From Pholiota molesta (taxonomy: Eukaryota; Basidiomycota; Agaricomycetes; Agaricales; Strophariaceae), in the NCBI GenBank assembly GCA_014925825.1, contig JACGCK010000309.1, positions 1 through 45,362 of the forward strand: a stretch of 45,362 nt of DNA, read 5' to 3'. The notes beneath the pieces were generated by a model. The model did not search any database, had not been told where the DNA came from, and saw only the letters and a program-made list of their open reading frames with translations. Numbering within the stretch: the stretch's first letter is position 1; each line of letters begins with the position of its first letter. This document shows positions 30,784 through 42,889 of this stretch, piece by piece. The translations under genes were made by a program, and so were the position numbers.

Positions 30784-30940
30784 TACATTTGGGACGCTTG
30801 TGCACGTTGTTTTTGTTTTTGTTTTGTTGGTTGTGGAATTTTTGTGAATTTACCTAGCTTTCCAATGCCGTTAAGCTTGAGGCACGCTCGTCACAGGTGG
30901 TTGCGTACTTGCAGAAGCTTCCGCTGTGCCTTCTGAATCG
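30784..30940 (+). pseudogene. P450 3'-end fragment (third copy of the tail)
   Basis: A more decayed copy of the last P450 intron and exon 11 (CTTGCAGAAGCTTCCGCTGTGCC is cut short by a changed reading). Small deletions have removed several codons in the LRLRARSSQ region. It is followed by flank matching the other P450 tails and then by the intact GH79 gene in opposite orientation. Confidence 0.7.
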
Positions 30941-31275
30941 GTTGTTGTCTACTGGTCATGTATACGTTGAAACCGCACGTTGCATTCAGAATCTATAAAA
31001 TTATGAGCCAGACGAAAGAAAGAAAATACATATAAGCGTGTATTAAAACGACAGCGGTAACGACAGAAAAGCGGTGGTATGCCAAAATAAAATGGTCCGT
31101 AGTTGATATTGAATAGCTTTACATCGCACTTCCACTGTAGGGTAAAGGGCGAAGGTATAATGTGTGTGTATCCAGAGCCGTAGTCGTAGCCGTTTGCCTC
31201 GAACTATCAGTTGGTCTGTATGTGTCGGCTCGCAAAAAGCGCATTCCTTTCATCGAAAGTTCGCCGCCCTCATGA

Positions 31276-33677
31276 TCACCGCGCCAGCGCCCGGCCGACC
31301 CACATCCCGCCCACCGCCACCGCCACCACCACGCCCAGCAGCCCGCGCACCGCGCCCATGCGCCCCGCAGCGCCGCTCACCGCGCTCCCCACGCTCGTGC
31401 TCCCCAGATTCGCCCTATCCAGCCCAGAGTGCCCGTTCGACGTCGCGAGCACCGCGCTCTCGACCGTCGCCGTGTTGTGCACCTTGGTGTGCGCGCTCGT
31501 CGCGAACGTCTGCGTCGCCTGCCCGATGGTGAGCGGCGCGGCGGTGCCGTCGAAGAAGACGAGCGCGAGGCCCGGCGCGGGCACGCGGACCACGCACGTG
31601 TTCGCGGTCGTGTCGCAGGTGACGGTGGTGACGTTCAGGGCGCCCTTGAAGCGCCCGTCGACCTCGAACTGCCCGCCGAGCGTCTGCCCGGCCCAGGTGA
31701 TGTTGCTCTTCGTCGCCACGGACGACGCCGCGAGATACCTGCCCATGCGTATTAGTACCTGCGTACCCCACGGAAAATATACGACCACTTACTTGACCTT
31801 CACCGTCCCCGGCACGCCATCCGGCACCGTCAGCGTCACGGTCAGGTCGTTCGCGCCGCTCGCGTCCGAGATGTAGTTGAACAGTGCGACCTTGCTCAGC
31901 GTCGCGCCGTCGTAGAATGCGTACGACGGCGTGTAGATCGAGCCCGAATTGCCCCATAGATCGATGACCTTTGTGTTATTTCCGGTGCCGAACGCCTCCG
32001 CGACCACGATCGTGGAGTAGTAGATCGCGCCCGCGGTCCACTCGTGGAAGGACGACTGGTTCGTCGGGGGCGCGGTGAATGGCTATCGGTAATACAGGTG
32101 ACGTCATCAGCTCTTGTCCTTGTAGTCTCAAGAATCCACTCACATTGTAAAACACGTTCTGCCCACCGATATGCATCAGCCCGTGCGTGAAGTTCATATA
32201 CGCCATCTGCAGCCCGTAGTCCACCGCCCATAGCGCCGCGCCAAACGAGTCGCTGACGCCCGCGAACCCGCCGCACGACGCCGTGTTCGTCTCGAACATG
32301 ATGAACGGCTTCCCCGCCGCCGTCGCGAGGTTCGCCGAGTTCTGGTACGGCTGCACGAGGCTCACGACCGCGCCGTGGTTCAGGTACTCCGGGAAGACCT
32401 GCTGCGGGTCGACCGCGATCCCGCCCGTATTGAACTGTGCGGCGCAGTTGTCGCGCGGGTAGCTGGAGGGGAGGGGTTAGGGAGGTAGGGGGTGCAGGGA
32501 GAGAGGGGGACGTACTGCTCCACGGTGAAGGCGTACATGTTGGCCTTGAAGCGGTCGATGAAGCCAGTCGCCCAGACGTCCTCAGGCGCCCACTGCCCCG
32601 AGACACTTGGCCCGAGCAGCTGGTTCTTGTTCGTGATGAGCGGGTCCGCGTTCATCGTCGTTAGCAAACTCCCCACTTCGTCCGCGTACTGCTGAGGGCT
32701 GTAGGTAACACGACGGCCGAACCTAAAAACACACACGACAGTTCATTACATGGTCCATCAGATGCCAAGGACGCAGAGAGAGCGCACTTTTGATAGAAAT
32801 CAGGCTCGTTGGCGGCCTGGAGGGCAAGGAGGTTGTCGCCGAGGACGGCCTGGCCTTGCTGGGCGATCTGGAGGCGCCAGTTGGTGGAGTCGTTGAACGG
32901 GATGCCCAGGAACCACTTGACGTTCATCATCGCCGAGATGTTGGCTGCCATGTAGAACATGTCCTCCGTGTAGAGGACCGCTGGGGTTTTGGTCTTTGCC
33001 ACAAATTAACACAAGACTAAAGGGAGATAAAACGGGGTACCCACCGTTTGCGTCGATCCGGAGTCTACTTTGGCAAAAGTATGGCCGTTGGGAATCGCGT
33101 CGATGGGTACTAGACTGGCGAATTCTTGGGTGTTTCCCCCTAAACGGATGACGACACCACCAGCACGCTGTACGATATTGGCCATGAGGTTGAGGAATGG
33201 GACAGAAATGAAAGAACTATAGATGATATGAGAAAAATGCCCGTAACCACCACTACCACGCCAACGTACGAATTTTTGCCCACTGCATGTCCAAAGTCGT
33301 CAGATAGGAGCCCAAGCACACACAACGCAGATATACGCACACACTTGCGAGATAACAGACATCTCAATCGAGAAACCCCAAAACCCAGCCCCGACATGGG
33401 GTATCGACAGCCCAGGCACCGCGGCCGCCGAGCGCTGCAGCGACATCGTGTACGCGGCGGCCCCGGGGTTGGGGCTCGGCGGCGCGGGGGGTTGGAGCTG
33501 GGTCATGTCGTACGCTGCGAGCGTCGTCTGGACGGGCGGCGCGCCGCTCGTCGCTGTTGCGGTCGCGTCCGCGGCCGCGCCCATGGTGTGGACGAGCGGG
33601 ATCTGGCCGTAGACCGTCAGTGCCCGTGCGGTGCTGATGACGCTGCCGAGCAGCGCCAGGGTTGGGAGAAGCAGCAT
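31276..33677 (-). CDS. GH79 glycosidase, predicted GPI-anchored
   Basis: Eight exons on the minus strand: 33677-33341, 33282-33270, 33216-33045, 32993-32788, 32722-32516, 32462-32144, 32082-31793, 31738-31276; 2007 nt, 668 aa. There is a signal peptide (MLLLPTLALLGSVISTARA), then the GH79 core: FSIEMSVISQVLGKNSSF, RLGGNTQEF, NVKWFLGIPFND, acid/base Glu in AANEPDFY (about 237), VEHYPRDNC across an intron, and nucleophile Glu in IMFETNTASCGG (about 369). The C-terminus has a Ser/Gly/Ala-rich stretch and then a hydrophobic tail (LLGVVVAVAVGGMWVG), typical of GPI attachment. Family members remove glucuronic acid or 4-O-methyl-glucuronic acid from glycans such as arabinogalactan; the exact activity is unknown. 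Exon 2 is only 13 nt. It is the only whole GH79 copy in a three-copy array. Confidence 0.88.
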
Positions 33678-34742
33678 GCTGCTGGCCAAGCGATGTGTAG
33701 GTTGGGTGGTTTGCTGGGGTTTGGGGAAGGTTAATGACCGTGAATGGGGTATAAGACTAGGAGAGAGGAATGAAGAAAGACAAATTTGATGGAGAGTCGC
33801 TATGTTTGCGTCGTGGAAACCTCGCCAAGGATGCCAAGAGGGGCCATTTTGCCGAAACAAGCCTTGTTCGGGCTGATGCCCACCTATGCCCACTCGTATC
33901 TAGGGGCTGGCAATGTCGATGAGCACGCCGATGTTCCATCGAACAGCCAGTAAGTACTATGTAGGAGGATACATCATATGTCGAACTGTGAAGCTTTGAA
34001 GACACAACCTGACACAACCCATGCTTGTCGTGGATGGAGAGCCGGCGAGTTGCCGCCGCTTGGCGATGACGCAACTTTCATTCCTCGACGGGCAACACCA
34101 TGCAGCGGCCACGCTGAGGGATTTACCAGCGTTCGCGCAAGAGGTAGTGGGCGTAGGAGAAAGAAAAGCATTCGTAGATTTCTGAGTATTTTTAGATAAG
34201 CGCTCAAAGAATTATTTTCAGCAACGACTGCGGATTTTAATTGAACCATCAGAAAAGTAGTTCCATTTAATACATAGGTTCGCCCAAGGTTCGCCTCAAT
34301 ATAATCCATACATAATGGATTACAGCCCAAGTATAAGTATACGAAAACCATGATAGAAACTTTTGACCATCTTGTAATGTAGCTACGATTATTATACCCA
34401 TTCTAATGCCTCAGAAATGTTGTGTACCCATACAAGGATATTAGAATTATTTCAATACCATTACGACGTTAATAACTCCAATACAAACGTTCCCAAAGTA
34501 CCACCATCTTAGGAGATGAATTCTATTGAATTTTGATTGGTTTAGAATATGTCCTGGGATTACAACTGCCATAGACATCTTCATAAGCTATTTGGAATGA
34601 CTTTTACGGACTGTATTTCACACATTTCACGAATCCAGTTTTACAGTGTTGCATGGGATTGTACGGCTACAAGATAGAGAATACAATGAAATTCATTGGT
34701 AAGGTTTTTGCAAGCTTTCCAAGGACTTGTAACTCTCAAATT
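33678..34742. other. GH79 upstream region and AT-rich spacer
   Basis: No gene seen. A TATACCCC-type sequence on the minus strand near 33750, about 70 bp upstream of the GH79 start, could serve as its TATA element. From about 34200 the DNA becomes AT-rich with recurring CATTCTAATG and GGATT strings, probably old repeat sequence leading into the inverted repeat at 34743. Confidence 0.35.
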
Positions 34743-34976
34743 CCTCGCATAGGATTCCAGCTCCACAAACCCTTGTAATAATCACTTACATTCTAATGGA
34801 TTCTATTAAAAAACTGCCTTGCAAACGTCAGAAGTGTTCCGAGCATTTTATGGTGTTTTATGACATTGTGATAAATATTAAAGCCTCTATTAACCTACAT
34901 TTGCGACCATTGTATGGGATCTTAGCAGAACTTATAGGATTCCTTCACCTAATGTAGAGGGCGCCTTTTGGCGACG
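34743..34976 (+). repeat. Left copy of an inverted repeat flanking the acyl-CoA ligase
   Basis: Starts CCTCGCATAGGATT and aligns in reverse complement with 37908-38130 over about 230 bp, including long identical stretches such as CATTCTAATGGATTCTATT and GATCTTAGCAGAACTTAT. It lies about 480 bp beyond the 3' end of the ligase; that spacer (34977-35458) holds no gene. Confidence 0.8.
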
Positions 34977-35458
34977 ACAGAGCCTGGGAAACACGCTGGT
35001 CAGCGTTCAAACGTCCATGTATGTGCGGTAACATGCAATAACTCAAGATTGGTCCAGACCACAACCTTAAGTATCTCTAGACTCCCAGTTCACAAATTTA
35101 TGGAAGCTAACATTATATGTACCAAGATACGGCACTAGATTTGCGAGCTGTCAAGTACACGTACTTCAAGAAAACACAACGAGTCACAAACAATGCAGAA
35201 GTGAGTAGGAATACGACGGAACAATTAAATGCTGAGGTCCAAAAGCAGCTGTCAGGAAATAAGCGTCATATCGCTCCTAGCAGGCCAGCAGAATAGGAAA
35301 AGTATTAGACAAGAAAAGGACCAAGACGGAGGTGAGTGTGGCACGAACACAAGTAGAGAGCAGTTAGCTGGATATGTAAGTGTACATCTACGAGAAACCA
35401 GAAAGATAAAATGCGAGTGGAGGAGAGAGGACATTCAACGCAGGAAAGAATCGAACAC

Positions 35459-37801
35459 TCAGTTCTTATAGACCGCCTATAACAACAAACTAAATCAGCA
35501 ATCACACCCAACACTCCATGATACCCACTCACATTAATCTGCTCCCTAAACTCCTTCGCAATCCGCGCCCTCTGGATCTTCTGCGCGGCCGTCACCAGCC
35601 CGCTCTCCGGCGTCCACTCCTCCGGCGTCAGCACCACCGCCTGCAGCAGCTCCTGCGGCTTGAACCCGTTCTTCTTCCCCACCGCGTTCGCCTCCTTCAG
35701 GATCAGCGCCGCGACCGCCGGGTCCGCGCAGAGGTCCGCGAGCGGGCGGTGCGCGTCGTCGGGCCCGAGCGCCTGCCGCAGGTGCGCCTCGTGCGGGATG
35801 ATGATCGCCATGGGCTGCTGCGCCTCGGGCGTCGCGTGCACGCAGATGTTCCCGACGAGGTTGCACGCTTTGAAGATGGACTCGAGCCGCTCGAGCGCGA
35901 TGTACTACGGAGAGGAGGGGATGAGGGCGTGGCTATTAGTGGAGGATGGGCGGAGACGTACCTCGCCAGAAGCCAGTTTGATCAGATTCTTTAACCTTAT
36001 CCAACAAGAGATCAGAAATCATCGAAAGCGTACAGAACAGGATACCCACCGATCAATCAGCGAAATCGTCCCATCGCTGTTCCACTGGCCGATATCCCCC
36101 GTCCGCAACCACCCGTCCGCGGTGAAGATATTCTCGTCCTCGTTCAGGTCCGGGCGCTTGTAGTACCCCTTCATCACCGACGGGCCGCGGATGCACACCT
36201 CGCCCTGCGGGGGGTCGTTCGCCGACACGTACCCCGCCTCGACGACGTCGCGCAGCTTGATCTCGATCGACGGGCACGGCAGGCCCACGAGCCGTACCGC
36301 ATCAGCTCCGGGGGCAGGATCGCACACATGCCACACGACTCCGTCATGCCGTAGCCTACGCAGCGCCATGACGTCAACGGACGCAGCAAGCTGAGAAATC
36401 CACGCACCTTGCAGCACAGTAACCAGCGCCGTGGTCAAGAACTCCTGCGTCTCGCGGCTGATCGCGGCGCCGCCACTCAGCGCGATGCGCAGCCGGCCAC
36501 CCGTCGCAGCGCGCACGCCCGAGAGCACGACACTGTCCGCGAGCTGCGCGAGCACAGGCAGGTTCTTCTTCTTCGCCGCCATCGCGCCGTTGAAGATGTT
36601 CTTCTTGATCGCGCCACCGGAGTGCACCTTCGCGAGGATGCCCTTGCGGATGGTCTCCCAGACCGCGGGCACGCCGACCATAATCGACGGCCGGAACGCC
36701 GCGATGTCGCCCTTGCAGTTCCGCACCGACGCGTCCGTGAGCGTCTTCACGCGCCCGTAGCCCGACGGCATCCCGACGAACACCATGCACATCTCCACGA
36801 TGTACTCCAGCACATGCGCGAGCGGCAGGTACGCGAGGTAGCTGTCCTCGTACGTCAGGTGGTGGCCCAGCAGCTTGTACACGGAGCCCACGGACGCGAC
36901 GAGGTTCGCGTGCGTGATGCTGACGCCCTTGGGGGCGCCGGTGCTGCCGCTGGTGTACATGATCAGCGCGAGGCTGTCTGCGGTGGGACGGCGGGCGTCG
37001 AGGGCGTCGAGCGGTAGGGCCCGGCCGATCTCGCGTAGCTTGTCCAGGCTGAAGATTTGGATGGTGTCGCGCACGGCGTGGATGCGGTCGACAATGTCCT
37101 TGCTGGGCTCGCCGTCGAAGACGATGTACTGTATTGAAGGGGTGTTTGCGAGCACTTTGTGCAGGGTGGGGAGGAGTTCGGCGTTGGTGAAGAGACCGAT
37201 GCAGTTGGGCTCGTTGAGGGAGTGCGTGAGGCCGTCCACGCCAAGGGTATCATAAGCTGTCGCAATAGTAGTCGAAATAGATGCGCACGCATACGCAATG
37301 AGCTGCCAATTTGGGCTGGGTGCGGTGTGCCGTCAGGTGTCTGCGGGAGGGTAAAGGGACTGTGCAGACGTACCTGGTCTGCGCATACACATTGAACACG
37401 TCGTCCGCAGTCACCCCGAGGCTAACCAGCGCGCGCGCGATCTCGGACACGGCCTCCTTGAGCTCGACGAAGTTGATGTACTTGTAGTCGCTGAGCTCGA
37501 AGTACTTCCACTTCTTTTTCTCGGTCACTTCCTTGCCTTCGACGACCTTCTTGACCTCCTTCTCCTCCTCAATGACACCGACGACGTCGCGCCAGCCCAG
37601 AGCTTTCCTGGTTCCGTGGGTGCGCGCGGCGTATAGGACAATGTCATAGACGGTGTCGATGCCTTCGAAGGGCTGCGTAACTAGCCCGTCCTTGGAGAGG
37701 TAGCAGCGCCGCGTGGGGCCCTCCCCTGGGCGAGCAGGGGGTTCGACCTCGACAGAGCCCAGGCCATAGTATCCAGGCTTGTTGGTGTTGATCTTGGACA
37801 T
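35459..37801 (-). pseudogene. Long-chain acyl-CoA ligase (AMP-binding), one frameshift
   Basis: Six exons on the minus strand: 37801-37374, 37315-36408, 36355-36050, 35995-35962, 35904-35533, 35476-35459. ATP/AMP-binding motifs are present: YTSGSTGAPKG (about 36928-36960), YGMTES (about 36338-36355), GWLRTGD (about 36093-36113). The order and a total of about 688 residues fit a fatty-acyl-CoA synthetase, which activates fatty acids with ATP and CoA. Exon 3 is one base short: ELMRYGS and the following VGLPCPSIEIK are in different frames at about 36287-36292. Without that base the last 220 or so residues are lost. If the intron at 36356-36407 stays unspliced, the frame is regained, but YGMTES is lost. 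It is either a recent pseudogene or an assembly error. It lies between inverted repeats; the right one ends about 107 bp upstream of the start codon, so it may contain promoter sequence. Confidence 0.8.
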
Positions 37802-37907
37802 GGTGGTGGTTTGAGAGCAGGAAGACGAGCTGGAGCAGGCTCCCCCACGTCACGATGTTGTACCTGTCACACCCCTAAGCAAGCTGCCGGCAATCTATCG
37901 ACGGCAG

Positions 37908-38130
37908 ACATCGCCAAGAAACGCCCTCTATACTATGTGAAGGAATCCAATAAGTTCTGCTAAGATCCAATACAATGGTCGCAAAGGTAGGGTTTCATCA
38001 CAATGTCATAAAATACCATAAAATGCTTGGAACACTTCTGACGTTCGCAATGCAGTTTTTGAATAGAATCCATTAGAATGCAAGTTATTTCTCTTTACAA
38101 GGGCTTGCTGAGCTGAAATCCTACGCGAGG
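37908..38130 (-). repeat. Right copy of the inverted repeat flanking the acyl-CoA ligase
   Basis: Reverse-complement match to 34743-34976. The outer end is CCTACGCGAGG; the inner end, ACATCGCCAAG, is just upstream of the ligase start. No matching target duplication is visible outside the pair. Confidence 0.8.
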
Positions 38131-39329
38131 CAACCCAAAGTGGCAGTCACGGTCCCGGTCAACATTGACAGCGATGGCATACATAGCACAGTCATATTGC
38201 CGAGCGCGTCAGTAATCCTCGAGCCGCAGAAAAGCAGAAGATGAGCAATCCAAGTTTATTGGACTCGATGCTTCATCGAGGCACACGACCGTGACGTTCA
38301 ACGTACATATCAATCATTTCCATTTGTTTTTGCCAAGTTTTTGCTCACCTCAATGAAGTGACATTGAAGGAGAGATGAGCAATAAATAAGAGGCTCGTGC
38401 TCGGACGACTCAATGAAATCTGAAGTCAGTTGACCCGTCACATACTTTAGTTCATAACATTTTATCCAAGACTATTCCAAGTATGTATATGTATAACGCA
38501 GAACGGACGCTATTTCACCTTGGCGCCCCATTCATATTTCTCCAGACTCCAGCTTTGCACGAAGCTTCATACTTATTCGTGATCCAACCCCAAGGGCCAA
38601 GACTGCGCAGCGGCGGTAGCGCCAATTCAATAAGGCTGTCACGCCGATAGCGCCATACATAAAAATTTTGACAATACAAAAATGACACGACCCGAGGCCC
38701 GAGGTGCTATTCAGATGGCGGAGTTTCGGTAATTTACGTTCATTTGTTGGATGCAACAACAGCTTACCCAGAGCTTGCCCAGAGCTTACCACGGGCTTCC
38801 ATCACTTTTGCTCAGGCAACCAGTTCTTTGCACTATCTCCACGCGTCGCGCTGCCCAAACGACGCGTCGATTTCGAGGAACAACACGCTTTCTTCGAAGA
38901 ACGACTTACGATTTCCTTCATTATGCCAAAGCGCGTCGAGCACAGCAGCAAGATTAGGGTGATCTCGTCGTTGAAGGCTATTCCGTGGAGCTAGGCAGAC
39001 GCCAAAGGTTTTAAGTGAGTAATTTATTGTTCTGCCGTCGAAATCTTGGTGAAATACACAAAGCCTTGCATATACTATCAAAGCACCGACGACGAGGTAG
39101 AATAACGTGCTCTTCGCTCAGCACGTACTGTTCTATAATTATGAATTCAAATCTTACCAACCCGACTTCCTACTTATCTGTTACTTCATGCAGATTATGA
39201 AAGGACCATCTGATGCGTGAGGCTTCGAGCTCGAACTTGCGGCCGGATCCGAACGGAGTGGTATCGCATTCTCTTACAAGTTGAACTCGGGACGAACCCG
39301 GGATCCCTTACACTCCTCTACCCATTGGA
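38131..39329. other. Gene-free spacer
   Basis: No convincing gene. Short open frames (for example 38704-38994) overlap on several strands and lack family features. Confidence 0.3.
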
Positions 39330-39552
39330 CAGGATCGAGTTGGACATGAAGACCATACATAACCATCAACGGAGCTTCCAGGAGCAGCCCATTAACCTTC
39401 TCGGTCGTCGTGTCTTTTCTCATAAAGATGTGTCTGCACAGGATCGAGTTGGACATGAAGACCATACATAACCATCAACGGAGCCTCCAGGAGCAGCCCA
39501 TTGACTATCTCGGTCGTCGTATCTTTTCTCATGACATAAAGATGTGTCTGCA
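39330..39552 (+). repeat. Tandem duplication of a ~110 bp unit
   Basis: Unit 1 (39330-39438) starts CAGGATCGAGTTGGACATG, and unit 2 (39439-39552) repeats it with a few substitutions and a 5-bp addition (GACAT). The sharp repeat with little divergence points to a recent event. The function is unknown. Confidence 0.85.
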
Positions 39553-40659
39553 TCATCTGCTGTCATGTGGTTTCAGCTCCTCGGCCGCGAATTCTCTCTA
39601 TGGCTGTCGACATTTCGCCGCCTTCTGATATCTGATCTGTTCTACGATCATGCTACACCGCTTTATCAGTTTCTCGGCACTGTGGTCAGCAAAGGCCTAC
39701 GGATCATGGCTCAATCAACATCTGAAGTCTGCTGACGCTGAAAAAAACTCCATTCAACGACATGGCGGCCTTCATTTGGATTCAGGACTTCGGGAGCCAT
39801 CTCTACTTGGCTATAGGGTTCTCTCCGCCAATCTCCATTTCGTATTTCGGTTCCCATCCTTTGACTGACAGGATATCTCAACGTCTTCTTCGAGCCATAT
39901 ATAGTGACTTCAACTTATCCGCCTCTAATCCACCGACTGTCCATCTCGTCCTGAGGCCTGAGAGTTAATCATCCTGGGAACGAATCCTTTTGTTTTGTGC
40001 TTTGATCCGATATGCCCAGGGCATGAAAGCTTCAGATGGTTTGTAGGATAGCTGGAATGCTTGCGCTTCTACTGATGCATATTCAGCACACGGTGCACAC
40101 CGTTACGCAACGACGACATAGTCTGACTCTCTGCGCAGCCGCTTCTGTCAGGTCACTTTTCTAATTGACTCATGGGCTTTCGCCGCGTTGCGATTCGGGC
40201 GGACCGCCACCCCCACCCGGTACATACAGCCCACTAAGAGCGCTCCGGAATCCTGGCCGGACATTACTCTTTTTAGTCTAGATGCCACTGTCGGCCACCT
40301 AGGTGCGGAAAATGGTATTCTGATACCTTGGGAAATATCTTGCAGTGCACACCACCAAAACAAGGCCATCTCAAGACGAATTCCTTAAAACTCTCCGTGC
40401 CTCCTTCTTTTCTTTTCTATCGTCAATGCCCTCCGCATTCCCTCCCTCCATCATCAACCGCCAGGATATCTTGCACCAGCTTTGGAAAAGGTGGGTTGCA
40501 TTTCCTTCTACTCAACAAATCGCCACGATTTTGTATATCAGCGCTCCTGACTCACTGATTGACGTAACTCTATTATAAGGTCGAGTACATTCGCAAACCC
40601 AGTCATACCCCAACCCAAGCCCATGTTAGTCTTTGTTTACTCTATCTTGACTCGAGCTC
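39553..40659. other. Upstream region of the first caspase-like gene
   Basis: No recognised gene. An open frame at 40345-40578 (ends in DSLIDVTLL) could be an upstream exon or a small gene, but I see no support beyond length. Sequence near 39550-39960 looks like repeat-derived DNA. Confidence 0.3.
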
Positions 40660-42889
40660 ATGAGGTCTGTACGCCCCAGGGAAAAGATCCAACTGTTTGC
40701 CCTGTTGGTTGGCATCAACAAATATCAGTCATCAGAGAGCGACTTACCAACCCTCCGGGGCGCAGTGGCCGACGCGCACGGGTTCCAGTCGTATTTGCAG
40801 AACGTCCTCAAGATTCCAAATGCCCAAATCGCCGTCCTGACGGATGAGCTCGCCACGCGCTCCGCCATCATTGGCGCTCTCAAAGACCTCCGTGACGACG
40901 ACCGCATTGACCGGGGCGACGCCATACTCGTCTACTACGCCGGTCATGGGACGCAGGTAGACCCCCCCGTGAATTGGGAATCCGGTGGACCAGATGTCCA
41001 GATCCAAGCCATTGTTCCTTACGACTGCGACGTCGTTGATGTCAAATCCGGTCAGCATGTGGCGCCTATTCATGACCGTGTGCTAGAAGTTCTGCTTGCC
41101 AACATCGCGGACAAGAAGGGCGATAATATTGTGAGTTTTAATTCAGTCCATATTAGCAGCGATCCAGCAGTATAACTTGTATCATTCTGTGATAGACTGT
41201 CATCATGGATTGCTGCCACTCTGCCTCCGGTACAAGGGCGGTTCGCAGTGATGGGGTCTCCCAGGCGCGCTCGGTGGTTCTTCCTTCGCGGATCTACCCC
41301 GAGGAGCTCGATAGCGATATCTTGGATTCTGTGTCGGGTGCAAGGGGAAACTGCATCCCTTCCAGGTTTCGACACCGCGGTTTGGGATCACACGTTCTCC
41401 TCGCCGCATGTAGAGCCACCCAACTAGCGATAGAAGGAATGGGCGCGGACGCTTCTCCGAAACACTCCTTAAGCTGCTAAACGACGTCCCGCCAGAACAG
41501 TTGAAATACTCTGAAATCCTAAAGCATCCAGGTTTCGATCGCTTCCCAGAGTATGTATATTTGATGTTGACCTCCGATATCATAAATGGTGAACTAAATA
41601 TCTACAGTCAGGACCCTCAATGCGAAGGAATAATACAGATCGGACATTATTCAACGCCAAGGCTCTTCTCGCTCCACGCAAGGTGTTTCCCATTTCCTAC
41701 AACAAGCACGCAAATCATCAACATGGCCAATATGTTGTTCACGGCGGAACGATACACAACATTACGTCCGATTGCGAATTCGCCGTTTATCGTGAGTCGG
41801 ATGTCCAATTCGCAAATCGGATCGGTGTCCTCCATGTCGACAAGCTCCAATCTTTCTCGTTTTTGGCCAAAGTTCCATCTAACGCGCCCAAATTCGACCT
41901 GGCCCATCCAGCCATTGCGATTCAGAGCAGCCCCCGACGAAAGGAAGACCTACGAATCCGTATTCTTCCCAATGACGAATTCCAACGCATCTATCACGAC
42001 CTCGCCGAGAACCCCGCTTTGAAGAACGACATCGAATCCATCTCTCTCGTTGAGGAATCGCAGGATGCCCACGTCGAAATAAGGTCGCCTCACAAGGATG
42101 CCGTCAAATTCACTATGCACACGCCTAGCGCTGGCGACGTGGCTTCCCACGAATTTAGTCACGTCGTGGACGTAGAAATCTAAACGTTTTGGCTGACGTT
42201 CTTTCTAAAATGGTCCACTTTTATCGCGAACTCAAATGTATCGATAACAATCCGGAAATCTCGCGCCACATGATATCGAATTCTACAAGCTACGGTTAAT
42301 ATATGAAACCGATGAAGCAACGGTTCAAGAAGAGCGACTGGAACCTTTCGGCCCGAACCTATATGCCAAAGGCTGCATTAGCGTGCTTGTTTCGGATGAA
42401 GAAGGCGAGGAGGTGTTACCTTACGGAATGAGAATCATCAACAAGTCTGGCAACGACCTTCACGCAAATCTGTTCTATTTTAACAGTAGTGATCTCAGTA
42501 TATGTGCGTATGATTTGTTCCTGACAATCATCCCAACTTACTAACGTTCCGCGCAATATTCTCAGCAGCTTGCGTTAAACCGCATACGAGCTTAACGACA
42601 ACGCTCTCGATGTTCCTCTCAAAAGTCACGGTGGCAGTTTGGCGGTCGGCTACGGAGCGGCAGGATACACCCCTTAGGCTTTGAGATCAAAAATGGATTA
42701 GATGTCGATGTTGGATTCCTCAAGATCTACTTGTCCACGCAACCTGCCAAGATGGTCCATCTTCCTCAATCGTCGCCGTTTTCTTCAACGCGCGCATTGA
42801 AACACTTAGACTTTACTGGCCGTAAACGACGCCCCCTAGTATCTTGGACTGACATCGTTATTCCTATTATCCAGCGGCGGCAACATTAG
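40660..42889 (+). pseudogene. C14 caspase-like (metacaspase-type) gene with repeated single-base losses
   Basis: Exons 40660-41130, 41196-41550, 41608-42503, 42566-42889. The N-terminal peptidase domain is intact: LFALLVGINKYQ, catalytic His in YYAGHGTQV (about residue 96), and catalytic Cys in IMDCCHSASGTR (about 164). HVLLAACR follows. After that the expected frame shifts at about 41436, 41628, 42182, 42266, 42592 and 42676. At each site the downstream frame fits loss of one base, and the text on both sides reads as the same basidiomycete family (NGRGRFSETLLKLL, DRTLFNAKALLAPRKVFP, SKMVHFYREL, RLEPFGPNLYAKG, GSLAVGYGAAG, DVDVGFLKIYLST). The family consists of Cys proteases cutting after Arg/Lys or Asp, fused here to a C-terminal region of unknown role. 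As written only a truncated peptidase domain would be made. Confidence 0.75.

Noticed and set aside
35518..35994. Plus-strand open frames opposite the ligase
   Set aside because: These are shadows of the minus-strand ligase exons, which carry clear AMP-binding family sequence.
38700..39970. Possible LTR retrotransposon remnant
   Set aside because: I could find no paired direct LTRs, primer-binding site, or reverse transcriptase or integrase motifs. Only the 110 bp tandem unit is clear.
40345..40578. Open frame of 77 codons upstream of the first caspase-like gene
   Set aside because: It could be an exon or small gene, but no splice link to the downstream frame or family resemblance could be shown.
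40660..42889. Programmed ribosomal frameshifting as an explanation for the caspase-like gene breaks
   Set aside because: Six or more sites with no shared slippery heptamer or structure make a programmed mechanism implausible; decay or sequence error is simpler.
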